Notes: generated from the letters alone by a model not told the origin. Numbered from the stretch's first letter, positions 48,938 to 59,060 are shown. The stretch: DNA of 64,000 nt from Cricetibacter osteomyelitidis (GCF_004340985.1 NZ_SLYB01000006.1:1-64000), one strand, 5' to 3'. Numbers and translations: made by a program.

Positions 48938-48952
48938 ATTTTTTACGCCGTA

Positions 48953-49831
48953 TCACACCGCTTGCAGCTTCTCTTTGACAAATTGCAAAAACTTCGCCGC
49001 TGCCCCGAAATCGGCACGGGTTTTCTTCCACGCCAATACCGAAGTCATCGCCAGCTCGGGAAAGAGCGGTCGGAATGCCAAGCGGTTTTTATCCAGCAGC
49101 GTGATTGCCCCTTCGATGGTCAGTGCGTAAGCATAGCCGCTGTCCACCAAGGCGGCGGTGTGGGTAATCAGGTTGTAGGTGGCGACGATATTCGGCTGGA
49201 TGTTGCCTGCCTGCAGCCAATGGTTCAGCTCTTTTTGCAATGCTTGACGGTCGGAAACCATCAGCGGCAAGCCGTCGAGATCTTGCGGCGTAATCGCGTT
49301 TTTGGCGGCAAGCGGATTTTCAGACGGCATCAGCACGCCCCAGCGTTCTTCGGTGTGGAAACGCAAATAGTCGTAACGCGCCATCTCTACAGGCTCGAGC
49401 AATACGCCGAAATCCAACAAGCCCGCATCGAGTTTTTCTTTAATATCATCGGCATTGTCGCTGTAAAAGCGAAACTGCACCTGCGGATAATCGCGTTGGA
49501 ACGCCTCGCTGAGATCCAAAATCTGCTGTGCCGCCAAAAGCCCGCCCATCCCGATGCTGATGATGCCCGCCACATTCTGCCGATCGGCAAAATCCGCTTT
49601 AATTTTATCCATCAACACCACCACATCTTCCGCCCGCTGCCGCAACGCCACGCCCGCATCGGTCAACACCAGCCGCCTGCCGCGTTCAAACAGCTGCACA
49701 CCCAGCTCTTCTTCCAACTGCGCCATCTGGCGGATCAAGGTCGGCTGGGTAATAAACAACGCCTCGGCCGCACGGGAAATATTCTCTTCCTGCACCACGG
49801 CAAGAAAATAACGCAAGAGTTTGATGTCCAT
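48953..49831 (-). CDS. LysR-family transcriptional regulator
   Basis: A 292-residue LTTR with a typical start MDIKLLRYFLAVVQEENISR and helix LFITQPTLIRQMAQLEEELG. The effector domain begins near residue 90 (GIISIGMGGLLAAQQI). An AGGAGG five bases before ATG fixes the start; a GTG two codons earlier is unlikely. A perfect neisserial uptake sequence lies inside the coding region (49319-49330, encoding MPSEN). It reads into the cyclophilin-cupin-CMD group and probably controls it or the reductase nearby. Confidence 0.88.
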   Translation of the reverse strand: MDIKLLRYFLAVVQEENISRAAEALFITQPTLIRQMAQLEEELGVQLFERGRRLVLTDAGVALRQRAEDVVVLMDKIKADFADRQNVAGIISIGMGGLLAAQQILDLSEAFQRDYPQVQFRFYSDNADDIKEKLDAGLLDFGVLLEPVEMARYDYLRFHTEERWGVLMPSENPLAAKNAITPQDLDGLPLMVSDRQALQKELNHWLQAGNIQPNIVATYNLITHTAALVDSGYAYALTIEGAITLLDKNRLAFRPLFPELAMTSVLAWKKTRADFGAAAKFLQFVKEKLQAV

Positions 49832-49929
49832 TGACACCTCCTTTGATAGGGTATGCAGGTTGGGTTTCGCAAAGGCAATCCAAGCTGCCGAATAAGCAAG
49901 TTTTAATGTGTTGAAAATGTTCCCAAAAC

Positions 49930-50814
49930 CTACCGCACTTTAATCACCTCCACCAAGGCTTTCAGCAGCGGCGAGGGGTTGCGGTTGGGGTAGTAAAGAT
50001 AATACGGCGGATAGGTTTTCGCCCAGTCGTCGAGGGCGGTTTGCAGCGTGCCGTCTGAAAGCGCTTGTGCCACGAAGCTCTTTTCCGTCCAAATAATGCC
50101 CTTGTCCTGTTTGCAGGCGTGCAGCAGCAAGTGGTCGCTGTTGCCGATAAAGGCTTGGGAAAGCGGCGGCGTGAGGGGCGTGCCGTCGGGGGCGGTGAAC
50201 GCCCAATCGAGCAAGCCGCCGTGGGTGGGCAGCCGCAGGCGTAAGCATTGGTGGCGGCGCAGCTCGTCGGGGGTGGCGGGCTTGCCGTGTGCCGCCCAAT
50301 AGTCGGGTGTGGCGACGCAACACATCGTCATCGGCTCGGACACTTTCACCGCAATCATATCCTGCGCCAGCATTTCGCCCATTCGGATGCCCGCATCAAA
50401 ACGCTCCGCCACAATATCCACAAAGCGGATTTCGCTGTGCAGCTCCAGCGTTACATCGGGGTATTGGCGTTGGAAGTCGTCAAATTTGCTCCACAACTCC
50501 GTAATTAAGGCGTGGTACGTGCCCGTGATTTTCAACACGCCCTACAAGCGGTTGTACGAGCCCAATACTTCGTTGATTTTATGTTCGATTTCCAGCAGCA
50601 GCGGCGACAGCTGGCGGTAAAGCTGCCCGCCTGCTTCGGTGAGCGACACTTTGCGGGTGGTGCGTTGGAACAGGCGTAAGTCGAGCTGCTGCTCCAACTG
50701 CCCGATGGCTTGGCTGACCGCCGCGCGGGACACCCCGAGCTGTGCGGCGGCTTTGGTGAAACTCTGACTTTCGGCAACCAGCAGAAAAGTGTGTAATTCG
50801 TTGGCGTATTTCAT
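49930..50814 (-). pseudogene. LysR-family regulator interrupted by an amber stop
   Basis: The N-terminal half (MKYANELHTFLLVAESQSFT, helix LGVSRAAVSQAIGQLEQQLD) stops at TAG, 50544-50542, after SYNRL. The same frame goes on with GVLKITGTYHALITELWSKF to 49930, a normal effector domain. One base change therefore breaks an otherwise full-length 294-residue regulator. It is divergent from the Tat-exported aldo/keto reductase at 50968, its likely target. A Haemophilus uptake sequence lies at its 3' end and a near-neisserial one inside. Confidence 0.85.
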
Positions 50815-50967
50815 ATTGATTTGTTTGCAGTTTTTTCGCTTTATTTAACCGCTTGCAGGGCAGATTGTCAATTAAAACTAAGCAAAGTGTTTTGATTTTG
50901 TCGTCTAGTTAAGGCTAATGCGTTTCCTTATAATGCGCTCATTCTGTTGATTACTGGAGAACATATA

Positions 50968-52113
<1,146 letters not shown>

Positions 52114-52115
52114 GG

Positions 52116-52685
52116 GTGAAGATTTTAGTGATTTCGGGACACCCGAATTTAAGCCAATCGGTGAATAACAAGCTGATTTTAGACCGTCTGAAAAGCCGTT
52201 TTAACGAGGACATTGAAATACGTGATTTGGGAGCGTTGTATCCTGATTATCGGTTTGACATCCAAGCCGAACAGCAGGCGATGATTGCCGCCGATGTGAT
52301 TGTATGGCAGTTTCCGTTTTACTGGTTTTCAATGCCTGCTTTGATGAAAAAATGGCTGGACGACGTATTCGGCTACGGCTTTGCCTACGGCGGAGACGGC
52401 AGCAAACTGGCAGGCAAACCGCTGATTGTGTCATTTACCGCAGGTGGCAAAGCCGAAGAATACCGAGACGGCGGCGCAGAAGGGGCGGAAATCCCTGCCT
52501 TTTATCCGCCGCTCAAATCCACCGCCCATTTAACCCAAATGCAGTGGCGCGAGCCGGTTTACTCCACCAACGTGCTGTATATCCCCAATGTCAGCAGTGA
52601 TGAAGAGCTGGCACAAGTCCAAACCCGCGCCCAAGACCACGCCGACCGATTGATTTTGGCGATTGAAGCGGCAGCGGAGCGGTAA
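52116..52685 (+). CDS. NAD(P)H-dependent flavin oxidoreductase (KefF/YheR type)
   Basis: A 189-residue flavodoxin_2-fold enzyme: VISGHPNLSQSVNNKLI at the start, QFPFYWFSMPALMKKWLDD near residue 68, and a flavin loop near GYGFAYGGDG. These enzymes make two-electron reductions of quinones. The GTG start is 2 bp after the AKR stop, with the site AAGGATTAAGG, so the two genes are co-transcribed. Confidence 0.88.
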   Translation: MKILVISGHPNLSQSVNNKLILDRLKSRFNEDIEIRDLGALYPDYRFDIQAEQQAMIAADVIVWQFPFYWFSMPALMKKWLDDVFGYGFAYGGDGSKLAGKPLIVSFTAGGKAEEYRDGGAEGAEIPAFYPPLKSTAHLTQMQWREPVYSTNVLYIPNVSSDEELAQVQTRAQDHADRLILAIEAAAER

Positions 52686-52689
52686 CAGA

Positions 52690-52802
52690 ATGCCGTCTGA
52701 ACATCAATGTTATTCGCAAGCTCACTCGTTCGCTTGCTCACCCCTTCGGGGCTGTCGGCAGAGCCGACGTTCAAAAGCCTTCGGCTTTTGTCAGACGGCA
52801 TA
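52690..52802 (-). repeat. Structured multi-hairpin repeat, copy 2
   Basis: Read on the minus strand: a near-consensus uptake sequence (52802-52791), CAAAAGCC/GGCTTTTG (52790-52772), GTCGG/CCGAC (52768-52754), CCCC/GGGG (52751-52741), GCAAGC/GCTTGC (52737-52716), then a 14-nt spacer, and at the far end a full neisserial uptake sequence in opposite orientation (52690-52701). The element is therefore bracketed by inverted uptake sequences. Confidence 0.9.
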
Positions 52803-52822
52803 CTTAATCATTAAGGAATAAT

Positions 52823-53401
52823 ATGAACATCTTAATCCTAAACGGACACCAGCCTTATCCTTTTTCCGAGGGCAAACTGACTGCCACTTTAATCAGTGAA
52901 GCGGAAAAAATCCTGTTGGCAAAAGGACATAGCGTGCAGCATTCCAACGTGATGGAATACGACATCAACACCGAATTGGACAAATACAACTGGGAGGATG
53001 CGGTCATCGTGCAATTCCCAAGCAACTGGATGATGATTCCGAGGGCGTTCAAAAAATATATGGACGAAGTCTATATCGCAGGCACGGAAGGCAGATTGTG
53101 CAACAACGACGGTCGCAGCTCCAAAAATCCGAAAGCGGGCTACGGTACAGGCGGCGTGCAAACGGGTAAAAAATACCTGCTTTCCACCACCTTCAACGCC
53201 CCCAAAGAAGCCTTTAACAACTCCGACGAATACCTGTTCCAAGGCAAAGGGCTGGACGATTTGCACTTCCCCGTACACGTGGTGTACCGCTTCTTCGGCT
53301 ACGAGCAACTGCCGAGCTTCGCCTGCTTCGACGTGCTGAAAAATCCGCAAATCGAGCAGGATTTGGCAGTGTGGAAACAGCATATTGAAGCGAATTTTTA
53401 A
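52823..53401 (+). CDS. NADPH-quinone reductase, MdaB-like
   Basis: A 192-residue flavodoxin_2-fold protein similar to MdaB: ILILNGHQPYPFSEGKL at the start, VIVQFPSNWMMIPRAFKKYM near residue 60, GYGTGGVQTGKKYLLSTTFN and the C-terminal LPSFACFDVLKNPQI. It gives obligate two-electron reduction of quinones, protecting from oxidative stress. The multi-hairpin repeat separates it from the previous reductase. Confidence 0.9.
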   Translation: MNILILNGHQPYPFSEGKLTATLISEAEKILLAKGHSVQHSNVMEYDINTELDKYNWEDAVIVQFPSNWMMIPRAFKKYMDEVYIAGTEGRLCNNDGRSSKNPKAGYGTGGVQTGKKYLLSTTFNAPKEAFNNSDEYLFQGKGLDDLHFPVHVVYRFFGYEQLPSFACFDVLKNPQIEQDLAVWKQHIEANF

Positions 53402-53406
53402 CGGTG

Positions 53407-53444
53407 ATGCCGTCTGAAAGAGTGAAACTTTTCAGACGGCATAG
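53407..53444 (+). terminator. Inverted pair of neisserial uptake sequences
   Basis: ATGCCGTCTGAA at 53407-53418 and TTCAGACGGCAT at 53431-53442 directly after the MdaB-like gene. Confidence 0.9.
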
Positions 53445-53519
53445 TCTTTTAATCAAAGACATAAAAAAACAAGCCTTATTATCAGTCAGATTAGTTACAT
53501 CATTCAGCTGTAACAACCT

Positions 53520-53593
53520 TATCCACCATAAAGGATAATATTGCTTTTATCCCTTAAAGGGTATAACATAAACCTTACCCTCTGCAAGGGATA
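53520..53593 (+). promoter_or_regulatory. Triple HipB-type operator and promoter of hipBA
   Basis: Three sites of the TATCC-N8-GGATA type lie exactly 28 bp apart: TATCC-N8-GGATA (53520-53537, perfect), TATCC-N8-GTATA (53548-53565) and TACCC-N8-GGATA (53576-53593). A plausible promoter TTGCTT (53541) with TAACAT (53564) at 17 bp has the middle site in its spacer, which supports self-repression by HipB/HipA. Confidence 0.8.
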
Positions 53594-53604
53594 AGGAGCT
53601 TAAA

Positions 53605-53862
53605 ATGGTAGTAACATCGAGTAAAATGCTGGCTCAAGTGATGCGTGAGTTTCGCTATCGACAAGGATTATCGCAAACGGATTTAGCTAAGCAGGCAGCT
53701 ATAAAACAGGCAACGGTATCGGCGTTTGAAAATATGCCCGATAGCACCAAACTGGAAACATTATTTAAATTATTGGCAGGTTTGGAGTTGGAATTGGTGG
53801 TGCAGCCCCGTCCGAAAAATATGCCGTCGGCAACACAGGAAGAATGGGGTGATGTATGGTGA
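53605..53862 (+). CDS. hipB: HipB-like antitoxin (XRE/HTH)
   Basis: An 85-residue helix-turn-helix protein: MREFRYRQGLSQTDLAKQAA then IKQATVSAFEN, followed by TKLETLFKLLAGLELELVV. It resembles HipB, which neutralises HipA and represses the operon through the sites upstream. It overlaps hipA by 7 bp. Confidence 0.9.
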   Translation: MVVTSSKMLAQVMREFRYRQGLSQTDLAKQAAIKQATVSAFENMPDSTKLETLFKLLAGLELELVVQPRPKNMPSATQEEWGDVW

Positions 53863-55145
53863 GTTCCCGTGTTTTAACCGTGGCAATGAATGGCGAAACC
53901 GTGGGCGAGTGGCGGAGATCTGCGGGCGGTGCAACAGAATTTCAGTATGCCGAAAGCTGGCTAAATGCTCCCCACACAAGGGCGATTTCGCTGTCGTTGC
54001 CGCTGGCTCGGCAGCCTTATAAAGGCGAGGCGGTGTATAATTTTTTTGATAACCTCCTACCCGATAATGAGCTGATCCGCTCACGGATTCAACAACGTTT
54101 TCAAACCGTTACCAAATCCCCTTTTGATTTGCTTTCTGCCATTGGGCAGGATTGTGTAGGGGCGATTCAATTGTATCAGGGGGAAAGCCGTTCGGTGCGG
54201 CAAACCGTCGCACAGCCGCTCAATGACCAAGCGATTGAAAATTTGCTGAAAAACTACCGCACTTCGCCGCTGGGTATGAATAAATTTGATGATTTCCGCA
54301 TTTCGCTTGCAGGTGCTCAGGAAAAAACCGCCTTGTTATGGTATCAAAATCAATGGCAACGCCCGTTGCACGCCACCGCAACCAGCCATATTTTCAAACT
54401 GCCTATCGGCTCGGTAGGGCAAGGGCAACTGGATTTATCCGACAGTTGTGAAAATGAATGGTTGTGCTTGCAGATTTTGCAAAAATTCGGCTTATCCGTA
54501 CCGCTTGCAAGCGTAGCCCGATTCGGTGAAAGCAAGGTGCTGATTGTCGAACGCTTCGACCGCCGTTGGTCGGCAGACGGCAGCTGGCTGATTCGCTTAC
54601 CGCAAGAAGATATGTGCCAAGCCTTGAATATCGCACCTGCCCGCAAATATGAAGCGGACGGCGGCATCGGTATTGTGCGGATAATGCAGCTGCTCAACGG
54701 TTCGGCAAACGCCAAGCAAGACCGCAAGCAGTTTTTCAAAGCCCAAATTGTGTTTTGGCTGCTATGTGCCATTGACGGACACGCTAAAAATTTCAGTCTC
54801 TACTTAGAGCCGCAAAACCGCTACCGCCTTACGCCGTTTTATGATGTGATTTCCGCCTATCCGCTTATCAGCCCAAGCGGTTTGCAAGCCCAAAAAGTCA
54901 AAATGGCGATGGCGTGGCAAGGCGAAAACCGCCACTATGTATGGCAAAAAATCAAGCTGCCGCATATTTTCCATACAGCCAAATCAGCAGGTCTTGCCAC
55001 TGAAACGGTGGAAGAGATTTTGCACGAGCTGACACAATCCTATCCGTCTATCGACCAAATTGACACCGCATCGCTGCCGCTTCACATCGTTGAACCGATT
55101 TTAAACGGCTTGCGCAATAAAATGAAAGTGTTGGATTGTGTGTAG
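53856..55145 (+). CDS. hipA: HipA-like serine/threonine kinase toxin
   Basis: A 429-residue HipA family toxin. The N-terminal HipA domain is followed by the kinase core: the Gly/Ser loop SLAGAQEKTALLWY near residue 150, the catalytic loop AIDGHAKNFSLYL near residue 305 and the metal Asp in LTPFYDVISAYPL near residue 330. E. coli HipA phosphorylates glutamyl-tRNA synthetase. It starts inside hipB (7-bp overlap), the standard order. A Haemophilus uptake sequence lies in the coding region (54258). Confidence 0.92.
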   Translation: MVSSRVLTVAMNGETVGEWRRSAGGATEFQYAESWLNAPHTRAISLSLPLARQPYKGEAVYNFFDNLLPDNELIRSRIQQRFQTVTKSPFDLLSAIGQDCVGAIQLYQGESRSVRQTVAQPLNDQAIENLLKNYRTSPLGMNKFDDFRISLAGAQEKTALLWYQNQWQRPLHATATSHIFKLPIGSVGQGQLDLSDSCENEWLCLQILQKFGLSVPLASVARFGESKVLIVERFDRRWSADGSWLIRLPQEDMCQALNIAPARKYEADGGIGIVRIMQLLNGSANAKQDRKQFFKAQIVFWLLCAIDGHAKNFSLYLEPQNRYRLTPFYDVISAYPLISPSGLQAQKVKMAMAWQGENRHYVWQKIKLPHIFHTAKSAGLATETVEEILHELTQSYPSIDQIDTASLPLHIVEPILNGLRNKMKVLDCV

Positions 55146-55250
55146 AACTAATGAATTTTTCTCACAAGCCTATGGCAGTTTATCCCCATTATCGTTTGCG
55201 GTTTCTCTTTTATAATCAAATCAAAATGTTAAACCATTAGGAGAACCGCA

Positions 55251-56366
55251 ATGAAAACATCCCTCAAACTGACCGCACTTTTTGCCGCATTGGGCTTGGC
55301 AATCAGCAACGCTTTTGCCGCACCGATGACCATCGAATCCCAAGGCAGCTTTGCGGTGGGCGGTACGGTCATCACCAGCCAAGGCAGTTACAAAGCCCGT
55401 CCCGATATTACCCGTGGCAAAACCGCCAATGATTTTATGGCGGTGTTTAAAGAAAACATCGCCAACGGCGGGCAGACCCTGCACGGCGATCACGCAACGG
55501 TGTGGTATCAAATCCCAAGCAATGCCAAAGCCACGCCGCTGGTGTTTTTGCACGGTGCGGGGCAGTCGATGCGGACGTGGCAGACCACGCCCGACGGCAG
55601 AGACGGCTGGAACAATATTTTCCTCGCCAAAAACTACCCTGTGTACTTGGTGGATCAGCCCCGTCGCGGCTGGTCGGGTCGCTCGACGGTGGACGGCACG
55701 GTATCCGCCACGCCTGACGAGCAATTTTGGTTTGCCCAATTCCGAATGGGCGAATACCCGAACTTTTTCAAGGGAGTGGCGTTTCCGCAAGATGAAGCGA
55801 GCCTGAATCAGTTTTTCCGCCAAATGACCCCGAACACGGGCGCGTTTGATGTGGGCGTGATTTCCGACAGCCTCAAAGCCCTGTTTGAGCGTATCAAGAG
55901 CGGCGTGTTGGTAACGCATTCGCAAGGCGGCATTGCAGGCTGGTTTGCAGGCATCAAAGCCCCCGAGCAAATCAAAGCCATCGTCGCCATCGAGCCCGGC
56001 AATTTTCCGTTTCCCGAGGGCGAAGTGCCGCCTGTGATTGAAAGTGCCTACGGCAACATCACGCCAGCCAAGGTGGACAACGCCCAATTTGCCCGCTTAA
56101 CCAAAATGCCGATTGTGATTTATTTCGGCGATTTTATCAGCGACAAGCCGTCTGCAATCCAAGGCGAAGACCAATGGCGAATCCGCCTTGCCTTGGCAAA
56201 ACAGTGGGCGAAAGTGGTCAACAAACACGGCGGCGATGTGCAGGTGGTGCATTTGCCGATTATTGGTATCAAAGGCAACACCCATTTCCCGATGCAGGAT
56301 TTGAATAACATCGAAGTCGCCGAGCATTTGGCGGGCTGGTTGAAAGCTAAGGGGTTGGATAAATAA
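55251..56366 (+). CDS. Exported alpha/beta hydrolase (esterase-like)
   Basis: A 371-residue protein with a Sec signal (cleavage near SNAFA). Oxyanion region VFLHGAGQSMRTW near residue 105, nucleophile elbow VLVTHSQGGIAGW near residue 220 and a late His in IKGNTHFPMQD complete a plausible triad. The Haemophilus uptake sequence ACCGCACTT is embedded in signal-peptide codons (LTALF). The substrate is unknown. A neisserial terminator pair follows. Confidence 0.86.
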   Translation: MKTSLKLTALFAALGLAISNAFAAPMTIESQGSFAVGGTVITSQGSYKARPDITRGKTANDFMAVFKENIANGGQTLHGDHATVWYQIPSNAKATPLVFLHGAGQSMRTWQTTPDGRDGWNNIFLAKNYPVYLVDQPRRGWSGRSTVDGTVSATPDEQFWFAQFRMGEYPNFFKGVAFPQDEASLNQFFRQMTPNTGAFDVGVISDSLKALFERIKSGVLVTHSQGGIAGWFAGIKAPEQIKAIVAIEPGNFPFPEGEVPPVIESAYGNITPAKVDNAQFARLTKMPIVIYFGDFISDKPSAIQGEDQWRIRLALAKQWAKVVNKHGGDVQVVHLPIIGIKGNTHFPMQDLNNIEVAEHLAGWLKAKGLDK

Positions 56367-56384
56367 ATCAGGATAAATAACGTA

Positions 56385-56418
56385 ATGCCGTCTGAAAAGT
56401 TTTTCAGACGGCATTTTT
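56385..56418 (+). terminator. Inverted pair of neisserial uptake sequences
   Basis: ATGCCGTCTGAA (56385-56396) and TTCAGACGGCAT (56403-56414) followed by TTTTT, directly after the hydrolase. Confidence 0.93.
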
Positions 56419-56601
56419 ACTTTCCTATCCTACAGAATTTGGAATCCAACTTCCATTTTTCAGGAAATAAAACAAAATTGGAAATAAACTTCCAAAATGG
56501 AATTACTGAATTTTCCTCATCAAGCCATTGCATTTTTAACGGATTATCATCGCAATTCAAAGCCGTTACACTGATTGCAACGTTCAATCTTAGGAGGAAA
56601 T

Positions 56602-57563
56602 ATGCAAAGCAGAACATTAGGCAAAGAGTTAACCGTATCCGCCATCGGTCTCGGCATTATGGGAATGGATCACGCCTACGGGCAGGCGGCGGATCGCGGC
56701 GAGATGGCGGATTTAATCCGTTACAGCGTGGAGCTGGGCGGTAATTTTTTCGACACCGCACCGATTTACGGCAAAGCCAATGAAATGCTGCTGGGCGGGG
56801 CGGTGAAAGGGATACGCGATAAAGTGGTGATTGCCACCAAATTCGGCATCGTCGGACAAAGCCATTCCGCCAAAGGCGTGGAAAATGTGTTGGACAGCCG
56901 CCCCGAAGCAATCCGCAAGCAGGTGGATGAATCGCTGGCAAACCTGCAAACCGACTATATCGACCTCTATTATCAGCACCGCATCGACCCGAACGTGCCG
57001 CCCGAAGCGGTGGCGGAAGTAATGAACGAGCTGATGGCAGCGGGCAAAATCCGTTATTGGGGCGTGTCCAACGCACCGCTGGATTATATGGCGAAAGCCC
57101 ATGCCGTCAGCCCGATTACCGCCACCGAAAACCAATATTCGATGCTCGCCCGCCAGCCCGAACAAGGTCTGTTTGCATTTTGCGAAGCCCATCACATCGG
57201 CTTTGTGGCGTACAGTCCGCTCGGCAACGGCTTTTTAAGCGGCAGATTCAACGTCCAAACCCAATACGGTGAAGGCGATTTCCGCCGCACAATGGCGCGT
57301 TTCTCCCCCGAGGTGATGGCGAAAAATCAGGCAGTGTTGGATTTGCTGCACGACCTCGCCGCCGCCAAATCCGCCACACCCTCCCAAATCGTGTTGGCGT
57401 GGGAGTTGGCCAAAAGCCCTATCTCGTGCCGATTCCCGGCACGACCAAAAAACAGCGTTTGGCGGAAAATCTGGCGGCAACGCAGATTCGATTAACCGAT
57501 GCCGAGCGGCACACCATCAATAGCAAACTGGCGGCAATGCAACTTGACGAAGCCTATTTTTAA
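56602..57563 (+). pseudogene. Aldo/keto reductase with a C-terminal frameshift (third of three)
   Basis: The frame starts MQSRTLGKELTVSAIGLG with TTAGGAGG upstream and keeps the catalytic motifs NFFDTAPIYG, ATKFGIV and YYQHRIDPN. Near 57413 the frame shifts: after LAWELAK the annotated frame gives foreign residues to 57495, whereas the +1 frame reads YLVPIPGTTKKQRLAENL and on to DEAYF, stop at 57563. One lost base (C in a GCC-AAAAG context) explains it. The catalytic barrel may fold but cofactor-tail residues are lost. Confidence 0.85.
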
Positions 57564-57895
57564 ATGCACAAGGAGTGTTACCGTTTGATGACCCGCAAAA
57601 CGGCAAACTGTCGCTGGATGTGGATTAAATGGGTTGCAGAAATTCGTTAAAATCTGATCGCTTGTGAAAGTAATGTTGTTTGAAAAGGTTTTCAAACAAC
57701 ATTACTGATGCAATTAGCATCCTAAAATGTCAAAAAATATGATGAAATAAGCCGTTTTTCAGCGTAAAATGTCCACAAATTTTGCATTTTGTGAGAAATA
57801 TAATGAGCAGTCTAAGCGTGCAGCAATTTGGGTATTTCAAAATCTTGCCTGTATAAAATGGTCAATGAGTATAATATTCCCCTGTCTAAAAGTAA
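57564..57895. other. Intergenic stretch with a gene remnant
   Basis: No intact gene. The end of one frame, reading PFDDPQNGKLSLDVD and a stop (57583-57627), looks like the 3' tail of a lost gene. A long hairpin (57669-57706) follows, then AT-rich DNA with no clear signal. Confidence 0.5.
57669..57706. terminator. 18-bp perfect inverted repeat resembling a mutated neisserial uptake pair
   Basis: Arms AGTAATGTTGTTTGAAAA and TTTTCAAACAACATTACT flank GG. The inner part equals an inverted uptake pair with three C-to-T changes, each balanced in the other arm. It could act as a terminator for the reductase region. Confidence 0.65.
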
Positions 57896-58129
57896 GACGG
57901 GGCGTTTTTTTTATGGGATGAAAAGGCAGTTAGTCAGGTACAACTTGCGTTAAACTCGGTCGAGCCAGCCAACGAAACCGAATGGGGAAAAATCGTTAAA
58001 GAAAAAAGATTGAAATTAGCAGCAATCAATAACTGCCGTTATTTTGGAAACAAATATAAATTATCCGATTTTATTCGTGGCGTGATTGTAGCAAAATCAG
58101 GCTTATTCAAATTTGAAAATTACAAGTAG
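57896..58129 (+). pseudogene. Open frame without a start, remnant of an unknown protein
   Basis: A 77-codon frame opens after a stop and contains no Met. It reads DGAFFLWDEKAVSQ and later AAINNCRYFGNKYKLSDFIRG, ending FKFENYK. It stops 8 bp before a PLD-type nuclease gene on the same strand, so it may be the 3' end of a lost methyltransferase or other partner, but I do not recognise it. Confidence 0.5.
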
Positions 58130-58137
58130 AGTAAATA

Positions 58138-59058
58138 ATGCAATCTGTTCAAATATTATCAAATTTAAACTATCCTATCGGCAAAGTCATCAATCAAGAA
58201 TTACAATCATCTAAGCATACTCAAATTGCTGTTGCTTTTTTAAAAAATTCAGGAATAAAAGTCATCGAACAATCATTAGAAAAATCACTATCTAATGGTG
58301 GAATATTTGAAATTATTGTTGGATTAGATTTTAAAACAACCGATCCTAAAGCAATGAAATTCTTTATTGATCTGCAACAGAAAAATAGGAATGTAAGTTT
58401 TTTTTGTTACGGGGATAGAAAAGAAAATAAAAATAATACAGTCTTTCATCCCAAAATTTATTTATTCAAAAATAAACAGCAAAATACATCAATCGTTGGT
58501 AGCACCAATTTAACTGCCGGTGGACTATTATCCAATTTTGAAGTAAATACTATTTTTAGTGAGAAAAATCCCATTTACTATTCACAATTGCAAGCCATTT
58601 ACAATTCTATTAAATATACAGATAGTCTATTTATTCCTGATGATGAATATTTATATCAATATTCTGATGTATTTCGCTCTTTTGAAGAAAATGAAAAAAA
58701 AGCTAATAAGGATAAAGAGATTCAAAAAGTAATTAGAGAAATTGAAAACAGAGAAAAAATATTACCAAATGCTGTGCCATCTTTAAATAAGATGATAACT
58801 GAATTTATGCAGAAAAAACTTAAAGATGGAATTATAGATGTAAATATTTCGGAAATTTATCAACATTTAGAAACAAAAATTAAAGATCCAATATTTATCG
58901 GTAGATTTAAATTAGATACTTTTAGAAATACGGTACGTGGCGAAATCAATCATAATGAAGCAAGTGTTGAAAGTAAACGTAGCATGAAATTATTTGAACG
59001 AGTTGGACGTGGTATTTATCGTTTAACAGAGAACGGTAAAAATTATAAAGGCAGATAA
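58138..59058 (+). CDS. PLD-family nuclease, restriction-endonuclease-like
   Basis: A 306-residue protein with a phospholipase D-type nuclease domain. The HKD-like motif is FHPKIYLFKN (near residue 103) followed by SIVGSTNLTAGGLL. The C-terminal 100 residues (RFKLDTFRNTVRGEINHNEA) look like a DNA-binding helix-turn-helix. The layout resembles NgoFVII-type restriction enzymes known in Neisseria. DNA is AT-rich compared with neighbours. No methyltransferase gene is next to it, so restriction activity is uncertain. Confidence 0.7.
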   Translation: MQSVQILSNLNYPIGKVINQELQSSKHTQIAVAFLKNSGIKVIEQSLEKSLSNGGIFEIIVGLDFKTTDPKAMKFFIDLQQKNRNVSFFCYGDRKENKNNTVFHPKIYLFKNKQQNTSIVGSTNLTAGGLLSNFEVNTIFSEKNPIYYSQLQAIYNSIKYTDSLFIPDDEYLYQYSDVFRSFEENEKKANKDKEIQKVIREIENREKILPNAVPSLNKMITEFMQKKLKDGIIDVNISEIYQHLETKIKDPIFIGRFKLDTFRNTVRGEINHNEASVESKRSMKLFERVGRGIYRLTENGKNYKGR

Positions 59059-59060
59059 CA

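Noticed and set aside
48962-49834. Long plus-strand frame of 290 codons opposite the LysR gene
   Set aside because: It mirrors the LysR codons, is rich in His/Arg/Gln as expected for antisense of GC-rich coding DNA, and lacks a ribosome site; the LysR frame has clear family motifs.
55221-56087. Minus-strand frame of 288 codons opposite the exported hydrolase
   Set aside because: It is a shadow of the hydrolase gene, which has a signal peptide, a GxSxG-like elbow and a terminator; the antisense frame has no recognisable motif.
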